From: Olleya marilimosa CAM030
GTDB lineage: Bacteria > Bacteroidota > Bacteroidia > Flavobacteriales > Flavobacteriaceae
NCBI RefSeq assembly: GCF_000518485.1
Contig: NZ_JADR01000010.1
Location: forward strand, 1-64,000
DNA length: 64,000 nt
Direction of reading: 5' to 3'
Of this stretch, positions 54,476 to 63,367 are shown one piece after another (the first letter of the stretch is position 1; each line of letters starts with the position of its first letter). The translations under genes and the position numbers were made by a program. Below the pieces are notes generated by a model. That model was not told the origin of the DNA and made no database searches. It saw only the letters and a program-made list of their open reading frames with translations.

Positions 54476-55286
54476 ATTTTAAAATTCTTAGAAATAAATA
54501 AATAAAAGGAGCTGCAAAAATCATACTGTCAAAACGGTCCATTAAACCACCATGTCCTGGCATGATTACACCACTGTCCTTTACGTTTGCTTGACGTTTA
54601 AACTTAGATTCTATCAAGTCGCCAAGTGTGCCAAATACACTAATTATAATACTTAATATTAACCAATTGGTAAAGGTTAATGTTTCTGTAAATATATGAA
54701 TAAAATAGCTGGCAATAGAAGCGAAGAAGAGTCCACCTAAAAAGCCTTCAACTGTTTTTTTAGGAGAAATACTTGGAAATAATTTTTGCTTTCCAAAGTT
54801 TTTACCAACTAAATAAGCAAAGGTGTCATTAATCCAAACTAAGATAAATGAACCTAAAATATACTCTGGAGTGAACGATCCATTATGATTGGCTATTAAT
54901 AATAAAAATACAAAACCACTAGATAAATAAAAGGTGGTGATTATAAATCGTTTTGAGCTAAAAAGCGGAATTTTCTTTTCGGAAAATAAATCTTTAATTA
55001 AAATTAACTGTACAAAAATGGTAAGTACCTGAAGTATTTGTGTGGCCTCATCTAGTCCTTTGTCAGACCTCATTACTAATTGCCAATAGCCAAAAACAAA
55101 ATATAAAATTGTGAATATTATATAAGGTGCGACACTTTTAAGTTGAATAAGTTTACAAAACTCTACTAAACAAATTATCCCAAACACAAAAAACAACACG
55201 ATAAAAGCGTGCTGGTTTAATAATGATGCAACAAGTAAACTTACGTATAAGAATCCTGATAGCGCTCTTGTAAGGGTTTCGTTCAT
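54465..55286 (-). CDS. cdsA: Phosphatidate cytidylyltransferase
   Basis: Converts phosphatidic acid and CTP to CDP-diacylglycerol. 273 residues with about eight membrane segments. The C-terminal signature ESKFKRQANVKDSGVIMPGHGGLMDRFDSM (cited as KRQANVKDSGVIMPGHGG and DRFDSM) is fully conserved. It starts four bases after the LUD gene and overlaps psd, so CDP-DAG and PE synthesis are coupled in one operon. Confidence 0.95.
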   Translation of the reverse strand: MNETLTRALSGFLYVSLLVASLLNQHAFIVLFFVFGIICLVEFCKLIQLKSVAPYIIFTILYFVFGYWQLVMRSDKGLDEATQILQVLTIFVQLILIKDLFSEKKIPLFSSKRFIITTFYLSSGFVFLLLIANHNGSFTPEYILGSFILVWINDTFAYLVGKNFGKQKLFPSISPKKTVEGFLGGLFFASIASYFIHIFTETLTFTNWLILSIIISVFGTLGDLIESKFKRQANVKDSGVIMPGHGGLMDRFDSMIFAAPFIYLFLRILKYVS

Positions 55287-55290
55287 AAAA

Positions 55291-55899
55291 CTAAAGGTCT
55301 TCTAAAAGCAGCAAATATAAGTTTTTTGTACTGCTTCCGTAAGATAAAAAGTCTTTTTCCTCTTGCAACTTAAAATGTTTAATAGTTGTGATGTTAGTAG
55401 GTATTTTTCTACTGTTTTTATGTTTAATCTCTCTTAATCCTTCTCCTATATTTGATATTATTTGACTAGTAGTTGCAAATACTATAACGTTATTAGGAAA
55501 TTCGTTAAGTTTTTTTTCAGCTAACTGGTTAGAGCTAACTAATAAAGAGCCATCATTAGCTATTAGGTTTTCACAAGTGGTTATAAAATAAGTACATTCT
55601 GATAAGTTATCACTTGTTTTAAGTTGAGAAGATTTAAATTTATCTTTCAAGTTATTATCATAAAAATAAGCAGAATGATCTTCCCAGTTATTTTCTAATA
55701 TTATGTTGTTTAAGTTGTCGTAAACTTCGTCTAATGAGTCACAATACAGAAATTTACCACCATTTTCTTTAAAGTTTATTGTAAAACTTTCGTCAATAGG
55801 TAGCTCTTCTTTAGGCATATATTTGCCTCTGTCGTCGGACTTAAGGTCCTCCTTTTCTATTTGAGATTTAGAACTAAATAATTTTCTAAAAAGGCTCAT
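55291..55899 (-). CDS. LUD-domain protein
   Basis: 202 residues. The C-terminal half has TCENLIANDGSLLVSSNQLAEKKLNEFPNNVIVFATTSQIISNIGEGL (cited as LIANDGSLLVSSNQ and NNVIVFATTSQIISNIGEGL), the LutC/LUD signature. LutC subunits act in lactate oxidation with LutA/LutB, which are absent here; this is the stand-alone flavobacterial form found downstream of ftsH. N-terminal 60 residues are charged and unique. Function unknown. Confidence 0.82.
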   Translation of the reverse strand: MSLFRKLFSSKSQIEKEDLKSDDRGKYMPKEELPIDESFTINFKENGGKFLYCDSLDEVYDNLNNIILENNWEDHSAYFYDNNLKDKFKSSQLKTSDNLSECTYFITTCENLIANDGSLLVSSNQLAEKKLNEFPNNVIVFATTSQIISNIGEGLREIKHKNSRKIPTNITTIKHFKLQEEKDFLSYGSSTKNLYLLLLEDL

Positions 55900-55946
55900 T
55901 TACACTTTGCTATAATCAGAATTACATTAATGGGAATATCAAATAT

Positions 55947-55987
55947 AAAAAATCTTAGACTATCAAACGAGATAATCTAAGATTTTT
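55947..55987 (-). terminator. Terminator of ftsH (minus strand)
   Basis: AAAATCTTAGA and TCTAAGATTTT form a stem; on the minus strand it is followed by T-rich sequence. It separates rsfS-ftsH from the LUD-cdsA-psd operon. Confidence 0.75.
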
Positions 55988-56010
55988 AATACTTATTTAT
56001 AATTTAGCGA

Positions 56011-57975
56011 CTATTCCTCTTCGTTGGTGCTAGTCTTTTCTTCAATAACAAGTTTTGAATCATGGTTGGTAAATGGACGTTTACCAAGGATTTCTTCAAG
56101 GTCATCTTTGAAAATAACTTCTCTTTCAATTAGTCTTTCAGCTAATTTTTTAAGAACATCTTTTTTAGATTCTAATAGTGTTAAAGCTCTTTGGAATTGC
56201 GTTTCAACAATATTTTTAATTTCGTTATCTATTAACTCTGCAGTCTTTTCACTGTATGGTTTTACAAAGCCATTTTCTCCTGCAGGATCATAAAACGTGA
56301 TGTTACCTACTTTTTCGTTCAATCCATAAATCATAACCATAGCTTTAGCTTTTTTGGTTACGTTTTCAAGGTCACTTAAAGCACCTGTAGAAATTTGATC
56401 AAATATTATTTTCTCGGCAGCACGACCACCCATTGTAACACAAATTTCGTCTAAAAACTTACTAGTTCTAGTTATGTAAGCTTCTTGTGGTAGGTACCAT
56501 GCAGCACCTAAACTACGACCTCTAGGTACAATTGTTACTTTTACTAATGGATCTGCATGTTCTAAAAACCAGCTAACTGTTGCGTGTCCAGCTTCGTGAT
56601 AAGCAATTGTCTTTTTCTCTTCGACAGAAAATAAATTACTTCGTTTTTCTAATCCACCTACAATACGATCTACTGCATCTAAAAAGTCTTGTTTTTCGAC
56701 TGCTTTTTTATCTTTTCTTGCAGCGATTAAAGCAGCTTCGTTACATAAATTAGCGATATCTGCCCCAGAAAAACCTGGTGTTTGTTTAGATAAAAATTCA
56801 ATATCTAATCCTTCTGCTTTTTTAAGAGGTTTAAGGTGAACTTCAAATATTGCTTTACGTTCTGTTAGGTTAGGCAAATCAACATGTATTTGTCTATCAA
56901 AACGTCCAGCACGCATTAAGGCGCTGTCTAAAATATCTGCTCTGTTGGTTGCAGCTAGTACAATTACATTTGTATTTGTACCAAAACCATCCATTTCTGT
57001 TAATAGTTGGTTAAGTGTATTTTCTCGCTCGTCGTTACTTCCAGACATTGCGTTTTTACCTCTAGCTCTACCAATAGCATCAATCTCGTCAATAAAAATT
57101 ATAGCTGGAGATTTTTCTTTAGCTTGTTTAAAAAGGTCTCTAACTCTAGAAGCACCAACACCAACAAACATTTCGACAAAGTCAGATCCAGATAATGAGA
57201 AGAAAGGTACTTTAGCTTCTCCTGCAACTGCTTTAGCTAATAACGTTTTACCTGTTCCTGGAGGCCCTACTAATAAGGCTCCTTTAGGTATTTTACCACC
57301 TAAGTTTGTGTATTTTGAAGGATTTTTAAGGAAGTCTACAATTTCTTGAACTTCTTCTTTAGCACCTTCTAATCCTGCAACATCTTTAAAGGTTGTTTTA
57401 ACTTCAGAGTTTTCGTCAAATAGCTTAGCTTTAGATTTTCCAATATTAAAAATCTGTCCACCAGCACCTCCACCACCTCCAGAAGACATACGACGCATGA
57501 TAAAAATCCATACACCTATTAATAGTATAAATGGAAGTAAGCTAAAAAGTAATTCTCCCCAAGGATTGCTTTCTTGTGTGAAGGTTACTTGAGCTTTCTT
57601 ATCCTGTTCTAAATCTTTATTTATAGTGTTAATAGATTCTTGAAACAGTTTTAAGTCACCAAATTGAAATGTGTAATTTGGAAGCTTAGTTGTTGTTGGA
57701 AAAATAGAGGTTGGCTTAGATTTTTTGTGCTCCTCCTTAGATTCAGCTTCTTTTGTTAAGTAAACTTTTGCAATAGTATTGTTTACTATTTCTACCTTTT
57801 CTATATCACCTTCTTTTAAAAATTCAAAAAACTGTGAAGGCGAGGTTTTATTTTCTGTCCCAGCACTACTTCCAAAAATTTGTAGGGCAATAAAGAAAAT
57901 TATAATCCCTCCATAAATCCAGTATGGACTAAATTTAGGTTTTTTAGGTGCTGCTTTTTTATTTTTATCTGCCAT
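56011..57975 (-). CDS. ftsH: ATP-dependent zinc metalloprotease FtsH
   Basis: Membrane-anchored AAA+ protease degrading misassembled membrane proteins and regulators. Two N-terminal transmembrane helices (about 17-36 and 142-160) flank the periplasmic domain. Walker A GPPGTGKT is at 237-244, Walker B AIIFIDEIDA at 291-300, SRH with NRADILDSALMRAGRFDRQ near 344-361, and the zinc site HEAGH at 460-464. It lies nine bases after rsfS. A Gly stretch (SSGGGGGAGG) links membrane and ATPase parts. Length 654 is normal. Confidence 0.97.
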   Translation of the reverse strand: MADKNKKAAPKKPKFSPYWIYGGIIIFFIALQIFGSSAGTENKTSPSQFFEFLKEGDIEKVEIVNNTIAKVYLTKEAESKEEHKKSKPTSIFPTTTKLPNYTFQFGDLKLFQESINTINKDLEQDKKAQVTFTQESNPWGELLFSLLPFILLIGVWIFIMRRMSSGGGGGAGGQIFNIGKSKAKLFDENSEVKTTFKDVAGLEGAKEEVQEIVDFLKNPSKYTNLGGKIPKGALLVGPPGTGKTLLAKAVAGEAKVPFFSLSGSDFVEMFVGVGASRVRDLFKQAKEKSPAIIFIDEIDAIGRARGKNAMSGSNDERENTLNQLLTEMDGFGTNTNVIVLAATNRADILDSALMRAGRFDRQIHVDLPNLTERKAIFEVHLKPLKKAEGLDIEFLSKQTPGFSGADIANLCNEAALIAARKDKKAVEKQDFLDAVDRIVGGLEKRSNLFSVEEKKTIAYHEAGHATVSWFLEHADPLVKVTIVPRGRSLGAAWYLPQEAYITRTSKFLDEICVTMGGRAAEKIIFDQISTGALSDLENVTKKAKAMVMIYGLNEKVGNITFYDPAGENGFVKPYSEKTAELIDNEIKNIVETQFQRALTLLESKKDVLKKLAERLIEREVIFKDDLEEILGKRPFTNHDSKLVIEEKTSTNEEE

Positions 57976-57984
57976 GTATTGTGT

Positions 57985-58356
57985 TTAATAGTTTGTTTCG
58001 ATAACAGTAACTTTAGCATCACCCCAAAGACTTTCTATATCGTAATATTCTCTAATATGTTTTTGAAAAACGTGTACCACAACGTTAACATAATCCATAA
58101 GTATCCACTCAGCATTATCTTCTCCTTCTATATGCCAAGGCTTATCCTTAAGTGTTTTACTAACTTTTTTTTGTATGGAATTAACAATAGCGTTTACTTG
58201 AGTGTTAGAAGTACCTTCGCAAATTACGAAGTAGTCACAAACCGTATTTTCAATTTCTCTTAAATCAAGAATATTTATTTCTTTTCCTTTTACATCTTCA
58301 ATACCTTCTATCACTGTAGCGATTAGGGCATCAATATTTGGTTGTTGTTTCGCCAT
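57985..58356 (-). CDS. rsfS: Ribosome silencing factor
   Basis: RsfS/RsfA (DUF143) binds ribosomal protein L14 and blocks subunit joining in starvation. 123 residues, with EINILDLREIENTVCDYFVICEGTSNTQVNAI and WILMDYVNVVVHVFQKHIREYYDIESLWGDA (cited as NTVCDYFVICEGTSNTQVNA and VVVHVFQKHIREYYDIE) forming the family core. It starts the rsfS-ftsH operon, and a TAACTTTG box (58384-58377) 20 bases upstream is its likely promoter. Confidence 0.95.
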   Translation of the reverse strand: MAKQQPNIDALIATVIEGIEDVKGKEINILDLREIENTVCDYFVICEGTSNTQVNAIVNSIQKKVSKTLKDKPWHIEGEDNAEWILMDYVNVVVHVFQKHIREYYDIESLWGDAKVTVIETNY

Positions 58357-58376
58357 TAATTTAATTTAAATTTGTG

Positions 58377-58384
58377 CAAAGTTA
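58377..58384 (-). promoter_or_regulatory. -7 box of rsfS-ftsH
   Basis: Minus-strand TAACTTTG matches TAnnTTTG, 20 bases before the rsfS ATG. Confidence 0.5.
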
Positions 58385-58451
58385 TTATTTTTAAGTTCTT
58401 TATACTCTAAAAAAATCATAAGATTTTATAATACGAAGATAATTATTTAAT

Positions 58452-59177
58452 ATGCGTATAATCAAACTTAATGCCACCGATTCTACAAATAGGTTTCTTC
58501 GTAATCTAAGTTTGGATAGTCCAGTACAAGATTTTACAACAATTGTGACTAGTCAACAAACTAATGGACGTGGTCAAATGGGTACCCATTGGCAATCTCA
58601 ACCCTTTAAAAACCTAACCTTTAGTGTTTATAAAAAATTAAATTTGTTTCCGTTTGAGTCTCAATTTTATATTAGTATGTCTGTAGCTTTGGCTATTATT
58701 AAGTCGTTAGAGCAGTTAAATATTCCAAAATTAAGTGTAAAGTGGCCAAACGACATTTTGTCAGCTAATCAAAAAATTTGTGGTGTTTTGATTGAAAATG
58801 TCATAAAACAAAGTGTTATAGAGTCTTCTATAATTGGAGTTGGACTTAATGTAAATCAATTAGATTTTAATGGTTTGCCTCAAGCAGGCTCTTTAAAAAG
58901 TGTAACAGGAATTAATTATAATTTAGAAGAAATATTACATTTAATCCTAAAGCAGCTGGAGATACATTTGGACCTTTTAGGTAAAGATATTAATAGTATA
59001 AAGTTAGACTATGAGTCTTATTTATTTAGAAAAGAAAAACCTTCAACATTTAAAACTGCCGAAGGTTTGTTTTCTGGTATTATAAAAGGTGTTTCTAATC
59101 AAGGTTTACTTGAGGTCTTAGTTGAAGATCAAATTTTAAAAACCTATGATTTGAAAACTATTAAGCTTCTGTATTAA
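58452..59177 (+). CDS. birA: Biotin--acetyl-CoA-carboxylase ligase
   Basis: Attaches biotin to the carrier protein of acetyl-CoA carboxylase. The biotinoyl-AMP loop appears as QQTNGRGQMGTHWQSQ, with KWPNDILSANQKICGVLIEN and GVGLNVNQLDF following (cited in parts). The N-terminal HTH repressor domain of E. coli BirA is absent, so this is a ligase only (241 residues). Its 3' end overlaps the SRPBCC gene by 17 bases. Confidence 0.94.
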   Translation: MRIIKLNATDSTNRFLRNLSLDSPVQDFTTIVTSQQTNGRGQMGTHWQSQPFKNLTFSVYKKLNLFPFESQFYISMSVALAIIKSLEQLNIPKLSVKWPNDILSANQKICGVLIENVIKQSVIESSIIGVGLNVNQLDFNGLPQAGSLKSVTGINYNLEEILHLILKQLEIHLDLLGKDINSIKLDYESYLFRKEKPSTFKTAEGLFSGIIKGVSNQGLLEVLVEDQILKTYDLKTIKLLY

Positions 59178-59568
59178 TTGCTTGAGGCATATTGGTGGCT
59201 AAAGTCTCTATAAATTTATTAATTGGACCTTTAATCATCATTGCCATCATGGCGTTAAACTGGCCTTCAAAAATTAATTGTACTTCACTTTTGTTAGCTT
59301 CAACTTCAATGATGTTTCCTGTTAAAGAAAAATCTATTTTTCCACCAGCAGCACCTAAAACAATTTTGTTGTTTGGTGTCATTTCTTTCTTTTTTAAGAC
59401 AATCTCTGGCATTCCTTTAAGTGCAAATAAAAATTTATCCTCACCTAAAACTTCAAATTTACTAATGTTTTCAGGCATTAAGTTTTTAAAGTTTTTGACA
59501 TCACTTAAAAAATTAAAGGTGTCTTCTGTAGATTTATCTAAAGTTACTTTAGGGCTTTCTAATTTCAT
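59161..59568 (-). CDS. SRPBCC (START-like) family protein
   Basis: 135 residues. The helix-grip pattern is seen as VTLDKSTEDTFNFLSDVKNFKNLMP at the start, a long beta sheet with EVLGEDKFLFALKGMPEIVLKKKE and EVQLIFEGQFNAMMAMMIKGPI, and a C-terminal helix (NKFIETLATNMPQAI); cited in parts. Such folds bind hydrophobic ligands. Conserved next to pyrE and birA in flavobacteria; no known partner. Downstream of pyrE by 59 bases on the same strand, likely co-transcribed. Confidence 0.85.
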   Translation of the reverse strand: MKLESPKVTLDKSTEDTFNFLSDVKNFKNLMPENISKFEVLGEDKFLFALKGMPEIVLKKKEMTPNNKIVLGAAGGKIDFSLTGNIIEVEANKSEVQLIFEGQFNAMMAMMIKGPINKFIETLATNMPQAINTEA

Positions 59569-59627
59569 AATTTGTTTTAGTTGTTTAAAATTAATAGTGT
59601 TATATAATTGTAGCTATTAATTTAATA

Positions 59628-60272
59628 TCAATTAGCGTTCCAAACACTTGGATTTGCGTTCCAACGACTTAAGGTTTCAATTTCTTTTTCCGAAATATAA
59701 TTGCTTGAAGCAGCTTCAGTAAGTAAGCTTTCGTAATTACTTAAAGTGTGTAGTGTGATGTTTGCTTTTTCAAAATTTTCTTTGGCTACATCAAAACCAT
59801 AAGAAAAAATAGCAATCATACCTTTGACATTTACATTTGCTTCTTTTAAGGCTTTAACAGCATTTAAGCTGCTTTTTCCTGTGCTAATTAAGTCTTCCAC
59901 GACTACTACGTTTTGACCGCTTTCAATATGTCCTTCAATTTGATTTTTACGACCATGACCTTTAGCTTCTGGTCTGACATATATAAAGGGTAGGCCTAAA
60001 TATTCTGCTACCAGCATGCCTATACCAATTGCTCCTGTTGCAACTCCTGCAATAACATCAGGTTTACCGTAATGCTCTTCAATAAACTTACTCATTTCCT
60101 CTCTAATATAATTTCTTATTGGAGGATATGAAAGTACGACACGATTATCGCAGTAAATTGGTGATTTCCAACCTGAAGCCCAAGTAAAAGGATTGGTTGG
60201 TTGTAGTTTTATTGCATTTACTTGTAATAAAACCTGTGCTGTTTGTCTGGCAGTTTGCTTGTTAAAAATCAT
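59628..60272 (-). CDS. pyrE: Orotate phosphoribosyltransferase
   Basis: Converts orotate and PRPP to OMP in de novo pyrimidine synthesis. The PRPP-binding motif VVVVEDLISTGKSSLNAVKALKEA is complete (cited as VVVVEDLISTGKSS), with TSGWKSPIYCDNR-like substrate motif ASGWKSPIYCDNR near residue 30 and FIYVRPEAKGHGRKNQIEG near 95. Length 214. The -7 box TACTTTTG stands four bases before the ATG, implying a nearly leaderless mRNA. Confidence 0.96.
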   Translation of the reverse strand: MIFNKQTARQTAQVLLQVNAIKLQPTNPFTWASGWKSPIYCDNRVVLSYPPIRNYIREEMSKFIEEHYGKPDVIAGVATGAIGIGMLVAEYLGLPFIYVRPEAKGHGRKNQIEGHIESGQNVVVVEDLISTGKSSLNAVKALKEANVNVKGMIAIFSYGFDVAKENFEKANITLHTLSNYESLLTEAASSNYISEKEIETLSRWNANPSVWNAN

Positions 60273-60276
60273 ACAG

Positions 60277-60284
60277 CAAAAGTA
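60277..60284 (-). promoter_or_regulatory. -7 box of pyrE, very close to the start codon
   Basis: Minus-strand TACTTTTG fits TAnnTTTG and ends four bases before the pyrE ATG. With a normal start site the transcript would begin at or next to the start codon. Confidence 0.5.
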
Positions 60285-60392
60285 CAGATTTATTTAATTT
60301 TACTTAAAAATAATTTTAAAATAAATTAGCATAAAGACTCAATGTCATTAATTTTAATATTTTTACCTAATTATAACTAGCTACCATATTTT

Positions 60393-60974
60393 ATGCAGTG
60401 CATTTTTGTTAACGACAAGCCTATATATTTAACTACAAAAGTTGAAAAAGAAACTGATTTTAAGAATTTTTTATTGAAAGATGTGGATCTAGATTTGGTG
60501 CTTCATACACTATCTAAAAAATCAATACATTCTGTTAGGTTAATTGGTCATGATGATGATAAGTTATTAAAATCATTTAAGAAAAAACTACCCAATGTTG
60601 TTGCAGGAGGAGGTAAAGTGTATAATGATGAAGGACAAATATTGTTTATTTACAGAAACGATAAGTGGGACTTGCCAAAAGGTAAGACTGAAAAAAATGA
60701 AACCATAGAGGATACTGCAATTAGAGAGGTTGCTGAAGAAACTGGTGTTTCCAAATTAAAAATTATAAAACCACTTCCTATTACTTATCACATTTTTAAA
60801 AGAAACGGTAAGTCTAAACTTAAAATTACGCATTGGTTTGAAATGCATTCTTCTTTTAAAGGTAATTTATATCCGCAATTAAATGAAGGTATAACAAAAG
60901 TGGAATGGTTAGATCAAGAAGCAGCTTCTGAGGCTTTAAAAAAATCTTATGCTAATATTAAATTATTGTTTTAA
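60393..60974 (+). CDS. NUDIX hydrolase
   Basis: 193 residues; cleaves nucleoside-diphosphate derivatives. The NUDIX box is GKTEKNETIEDTAIREVAEETGV, i.e. G-x5-E-x7-REVAEETGV, near residues 109-131 and complete. The preceding segment YNDEGQILFIYRNDKWDLPKG and a following THWFEMHSSF fit the fold. An N-terminal ~65-residue extension is typical of the flavobacterial member next to pyrE. Substrate not identified. Confidence 0.92.
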   Translation: MQCIFVNDKPIYLTTKVEKETDFKNFLLKDVDLDLVLHTLSKKSIHSVRLIGHDDDKLLKSFKKKLPNVVAGGGKVYNDEGQILFIYRNDKWDLPKGKTEKNETIEDTAIREVAEETGVSKLKIIKPLPITYHIFKRNGKSKLKITHWFEMHSSFKGNLYPQLNEGITKVEWLDQEAASEALKKSYANIKLLF

Positions 60975-61144
60975 AACTATTAATTTTTATGTTAAAAATG
61001 TATTAGTGTATTTTGACCTAAGTATTTAGTACTTCGTCTTTTCATGCCCAATTTTATACACTTAAACCATTTTTTTGTTGTAGGAGAATTCAGTTAATTA
61101 TTTTCGCCTTTGTAAATGTAATTAATTTAAAACCCTCACAGAGT

Positions 61145-63316
61145 ATGTATGCAAAATTACCTAATCGGATAGTTAATTTTAAAGCATTGCTAGTTTTATT
61201 AGCAATGACTTTTTCTTTTCAATCATTTGCTTTAGATGACACTTATTGTGGCTCTATTTCTGGATTTGAATTTTCTAACGGAACGACGACTACAGCAATT
61301 AGTCATAACCAATCTTATTATATTAACGATCTTCCAAATAACTTTTACGTAAACTTATTAGTTAATGGTTACTCACAAAGTGCTAAATTTTATGTTAAAA
61401 ATTTAGATACTGGACAATGTTACGTAGTTAACGAAAACCATTTGCCTTACACTTTTCCAGGAGGAAATGGCGCATGGAACTATGGTTGTGGTAATTTTGA
61501 AATTAAAGCTAAACTATACAAGTACGATAGTTGTGGGTCTTATTGTGATAGTGAAACTATTAGATTTGCTATTACTTGTCAACCAGAGGTAACTTGTGGA
61601 GAAATTTCTGGATTTGAATTTACAAATGGATCACAAAATGTGACAATAACAAATAACGAGACTTACGCGTTAGATGCATTACCAAACAATTTTTATGTTG
61701 ATGTGTTAGTTGATGGTGCGTCTGAGAGTGCTAATTTAACATTAGTAAACTTAACAACAGGTCAAACGTTTAATGTAGGAGAAAACTATATACCATATAC
61801 AATTCCAGGAGGAAATGCTGCATGGTGTTATGGAACTGGAGATTTTAAATTAACAGGTAAAATATTTGAAAACAATTATTTTCAAGGAACTTTATGTGAT
61901 GAAGAGGTTATCTATTTTACAATTGGTGAAACAACGTGTAGCCAAATTGTAGGGTATGAATTCTCTAATTTTGCTGATGCTACTGTAGCAATTGTAGATG
62001 GAGCAGATTATGATTTAGATAATCTTCCGACAGACTTTAATATTAACTTATTAACCTCTGGAGATTTAGAAAGTGCATTTTTTACTTTAACCAACTTAGA
62101 TACAGGTGAGGTGTTTACTAAAACTGAAAATGCAATACCATACACTTATCCAGGTGCAACTAATTCAGTTTGGTCACATGGATGCGGAACGTTTAAAATT
62201 TGTGCAAGTATTTTTCAAGAAAACTATGCTAGTGGAACAGCATGTGATAACACATGTGTAACGTTTACAATTAATTGCGAAGAGCCATGTGGCGCTATTG
62301 ATGCGTTTGCTTTCTCAAATGGATCTGATGATTTAACAATTACTGAAGGTGAAACATATAATGTTGCAGATTTACCAACAGGATTTGCAATAGCAACTTT
62401 AATTACAGGAGCTTCTCAAAGTGTTTCTACAACAGTTACTAATGTGACAACTGGTACTTCTGTTGTAGTAACAGACAACACATTGCCTTACTCTTATCCA
62501 ACAGCAGCAGCTTGGGATTTAGAAGCAGGTTCTTACCAAATTGTATCTCAATTATTTTCAGAGGATAATGCATCAGGAACACAGTGTGATACACAATCTA
62601 TTAGCTTTACTTTAGTTGATGTATTAGTATGTGAAGCAACTTTTGCAGGAACTTCAACTTTATCAAGCGGATTAGCTATTGTTATTCCAGGGGTTACTTC
62701 AACTGTAACAGTTAACTTAAATAACGATGCTATTTTGCCTGATGGCTATAGCTTAGCAACAGTAATCACTAAAGGTGATGATTTGACAATTGAAGGATAT
62801 AGCGAAAACCTTGTTTTAGACGTGCCAGAAGCAGGTGGTTTTTATAAAGTACATACATTGGCTTATAATCCAACGACTTTTGATTTAGACGATTTAACTT
62901 TAGGAACATCAACTGCAAATGATATTTTAGATTTAATAGCTAACAACCAAATATGTGCAGATCTTGATGCTGTTGGTAGTCAATTAATGGTAATTGTAAC
63001 AGGATCTACTGACAGAAATAGTGATTTAGCTATAGATCAGGTTAAAGGTAATCAAGCTATTGAAGCACACTTGTCTGCAGACATTAGATTATTCCCTAAT
63101 CCTGTAGTTACACAATTAAATGTAAATGTGGATTTACTTAAAAATGAAATCCTTAATTACGCTATGATTGATGTTAATGGTAAACAAATACTATCAGGTC
63201 AATTGTCAAATAATAGCAATGTTATTAATACATCAAATTTAGCATCAGGTTTTTATATCCTTAAGTTAAACTCGGAAGTAAGACAACTTACTAAAAAGAT
63301 TATGGTTAGAAAATAA
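61145..63316 (+). CDS. T9SS cargo with four tandem ~115-residue repeats and a type A sorting domain
   Basis: 723 residues. A signal peptide of about 29 residues (QSFAL end) is followed by four cysteine-bounded repeats: residues 35-150, 151-264, 265-381 and 382-495. Each begins Cys-x-x-I-x-x-F/Y-x-F, has a LPxxFxxxxLxxGxxxS motif, a threonine-rich middle TxGxxxxVxxNxIPYTxPG, and ends Cys-D-xxxxxFTI. A distinct domain (496-640) follows, then the sorting domain beginning RLFPNPVVTQLNVNVDLLKN and ending KKIMVRK, which PorU (19.7 kb) should remove. The repeats have no recognised name. It is expected to be surface-anchored or secreted. Confidence 0.93.
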   Translation: MYAKLPNRIVNFKALLVLLAMTFSFQSFALDDTYCGSISGFEFSNGTTTTAISHNQSYYINDLPNNFYVNLLVNGYSQSAKFYVKNLDTGQCYVVNENHLPYTFPGGNGAWNYGCGNFEIKAKLYKYDSCGSYCDSETIRFAITCQPEVTCGEISGFEFTNGSQNVTITNNETYALDALPNNFYVDVLVDGASESANLTLVNLTTGQTFNVGENYIPYTIPGGNAAWCYGTGDFKLTGKIFENNYFQGTLCDEEVIYFTIGETTCSQIVGYEFSNFADATVAIVDGADYDLDNLPTDFNINLLTSGDLESAFFTLTNLDTGEVFTKTENAIPYTYPGATNSVWSHGCGTFKICASIFQENYASGTACDNTCVTFTINCEEPCGAIDAFAFSNGSDDLTITEGETYNVADLPTGFAIATLITGASQSVSTTVTNVTTGTSVVVTDNTLPYSYPTAAAWDLEAGSYQIVSQLFSEDNASGTQCDTQSISFTLVDVLVCEATFAGTSTLSSGLAIVIPGVTSTVTVNLNNDAILPDGYSLATVITKGDDLTIEGYSENLVLDVPEAGGFYKVHTLAYNPTTFDLDDLTLGTSTANDILDLIANNQICADLDAVGSQLMVIVTGSTDRNSDLAIDQVKGNQAIEAHLSADIRLFPNPVVTQLNVNVDLLKNEILNYAMIDVNGKQILSGQLSNNSNVINTSNLASGFYILKLNSEVRQLTKKIMVRK
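61247..62629 (+). repeat. Four tandem protein-coding repeats in the T9SS cargo gene
   Basis: Repeat units of 348, 342, 351 and 342 bases start at 61247, 61595, 61937 and 62288, recognised from the Cys-led openings and shared internal motifs at the protein level. The DNA is diverged, so the duplication is old. Confidence 0.85.
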
Positions 63317-63333
63317 TCCAAAACTTTTCATAT

Positions 63334-63367
63334 AAAAAACCGTTACAATTAGTAACGGTTTTTTTAT
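63334..63367. terminator. Bidirectional terminator at the end of the T9SS cargo gene
   Basis: AACCGTTAC and GTAACGGTT pair around AATTA between A-run and T-run, serving the two convergent genes. Confidence 0.9.
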
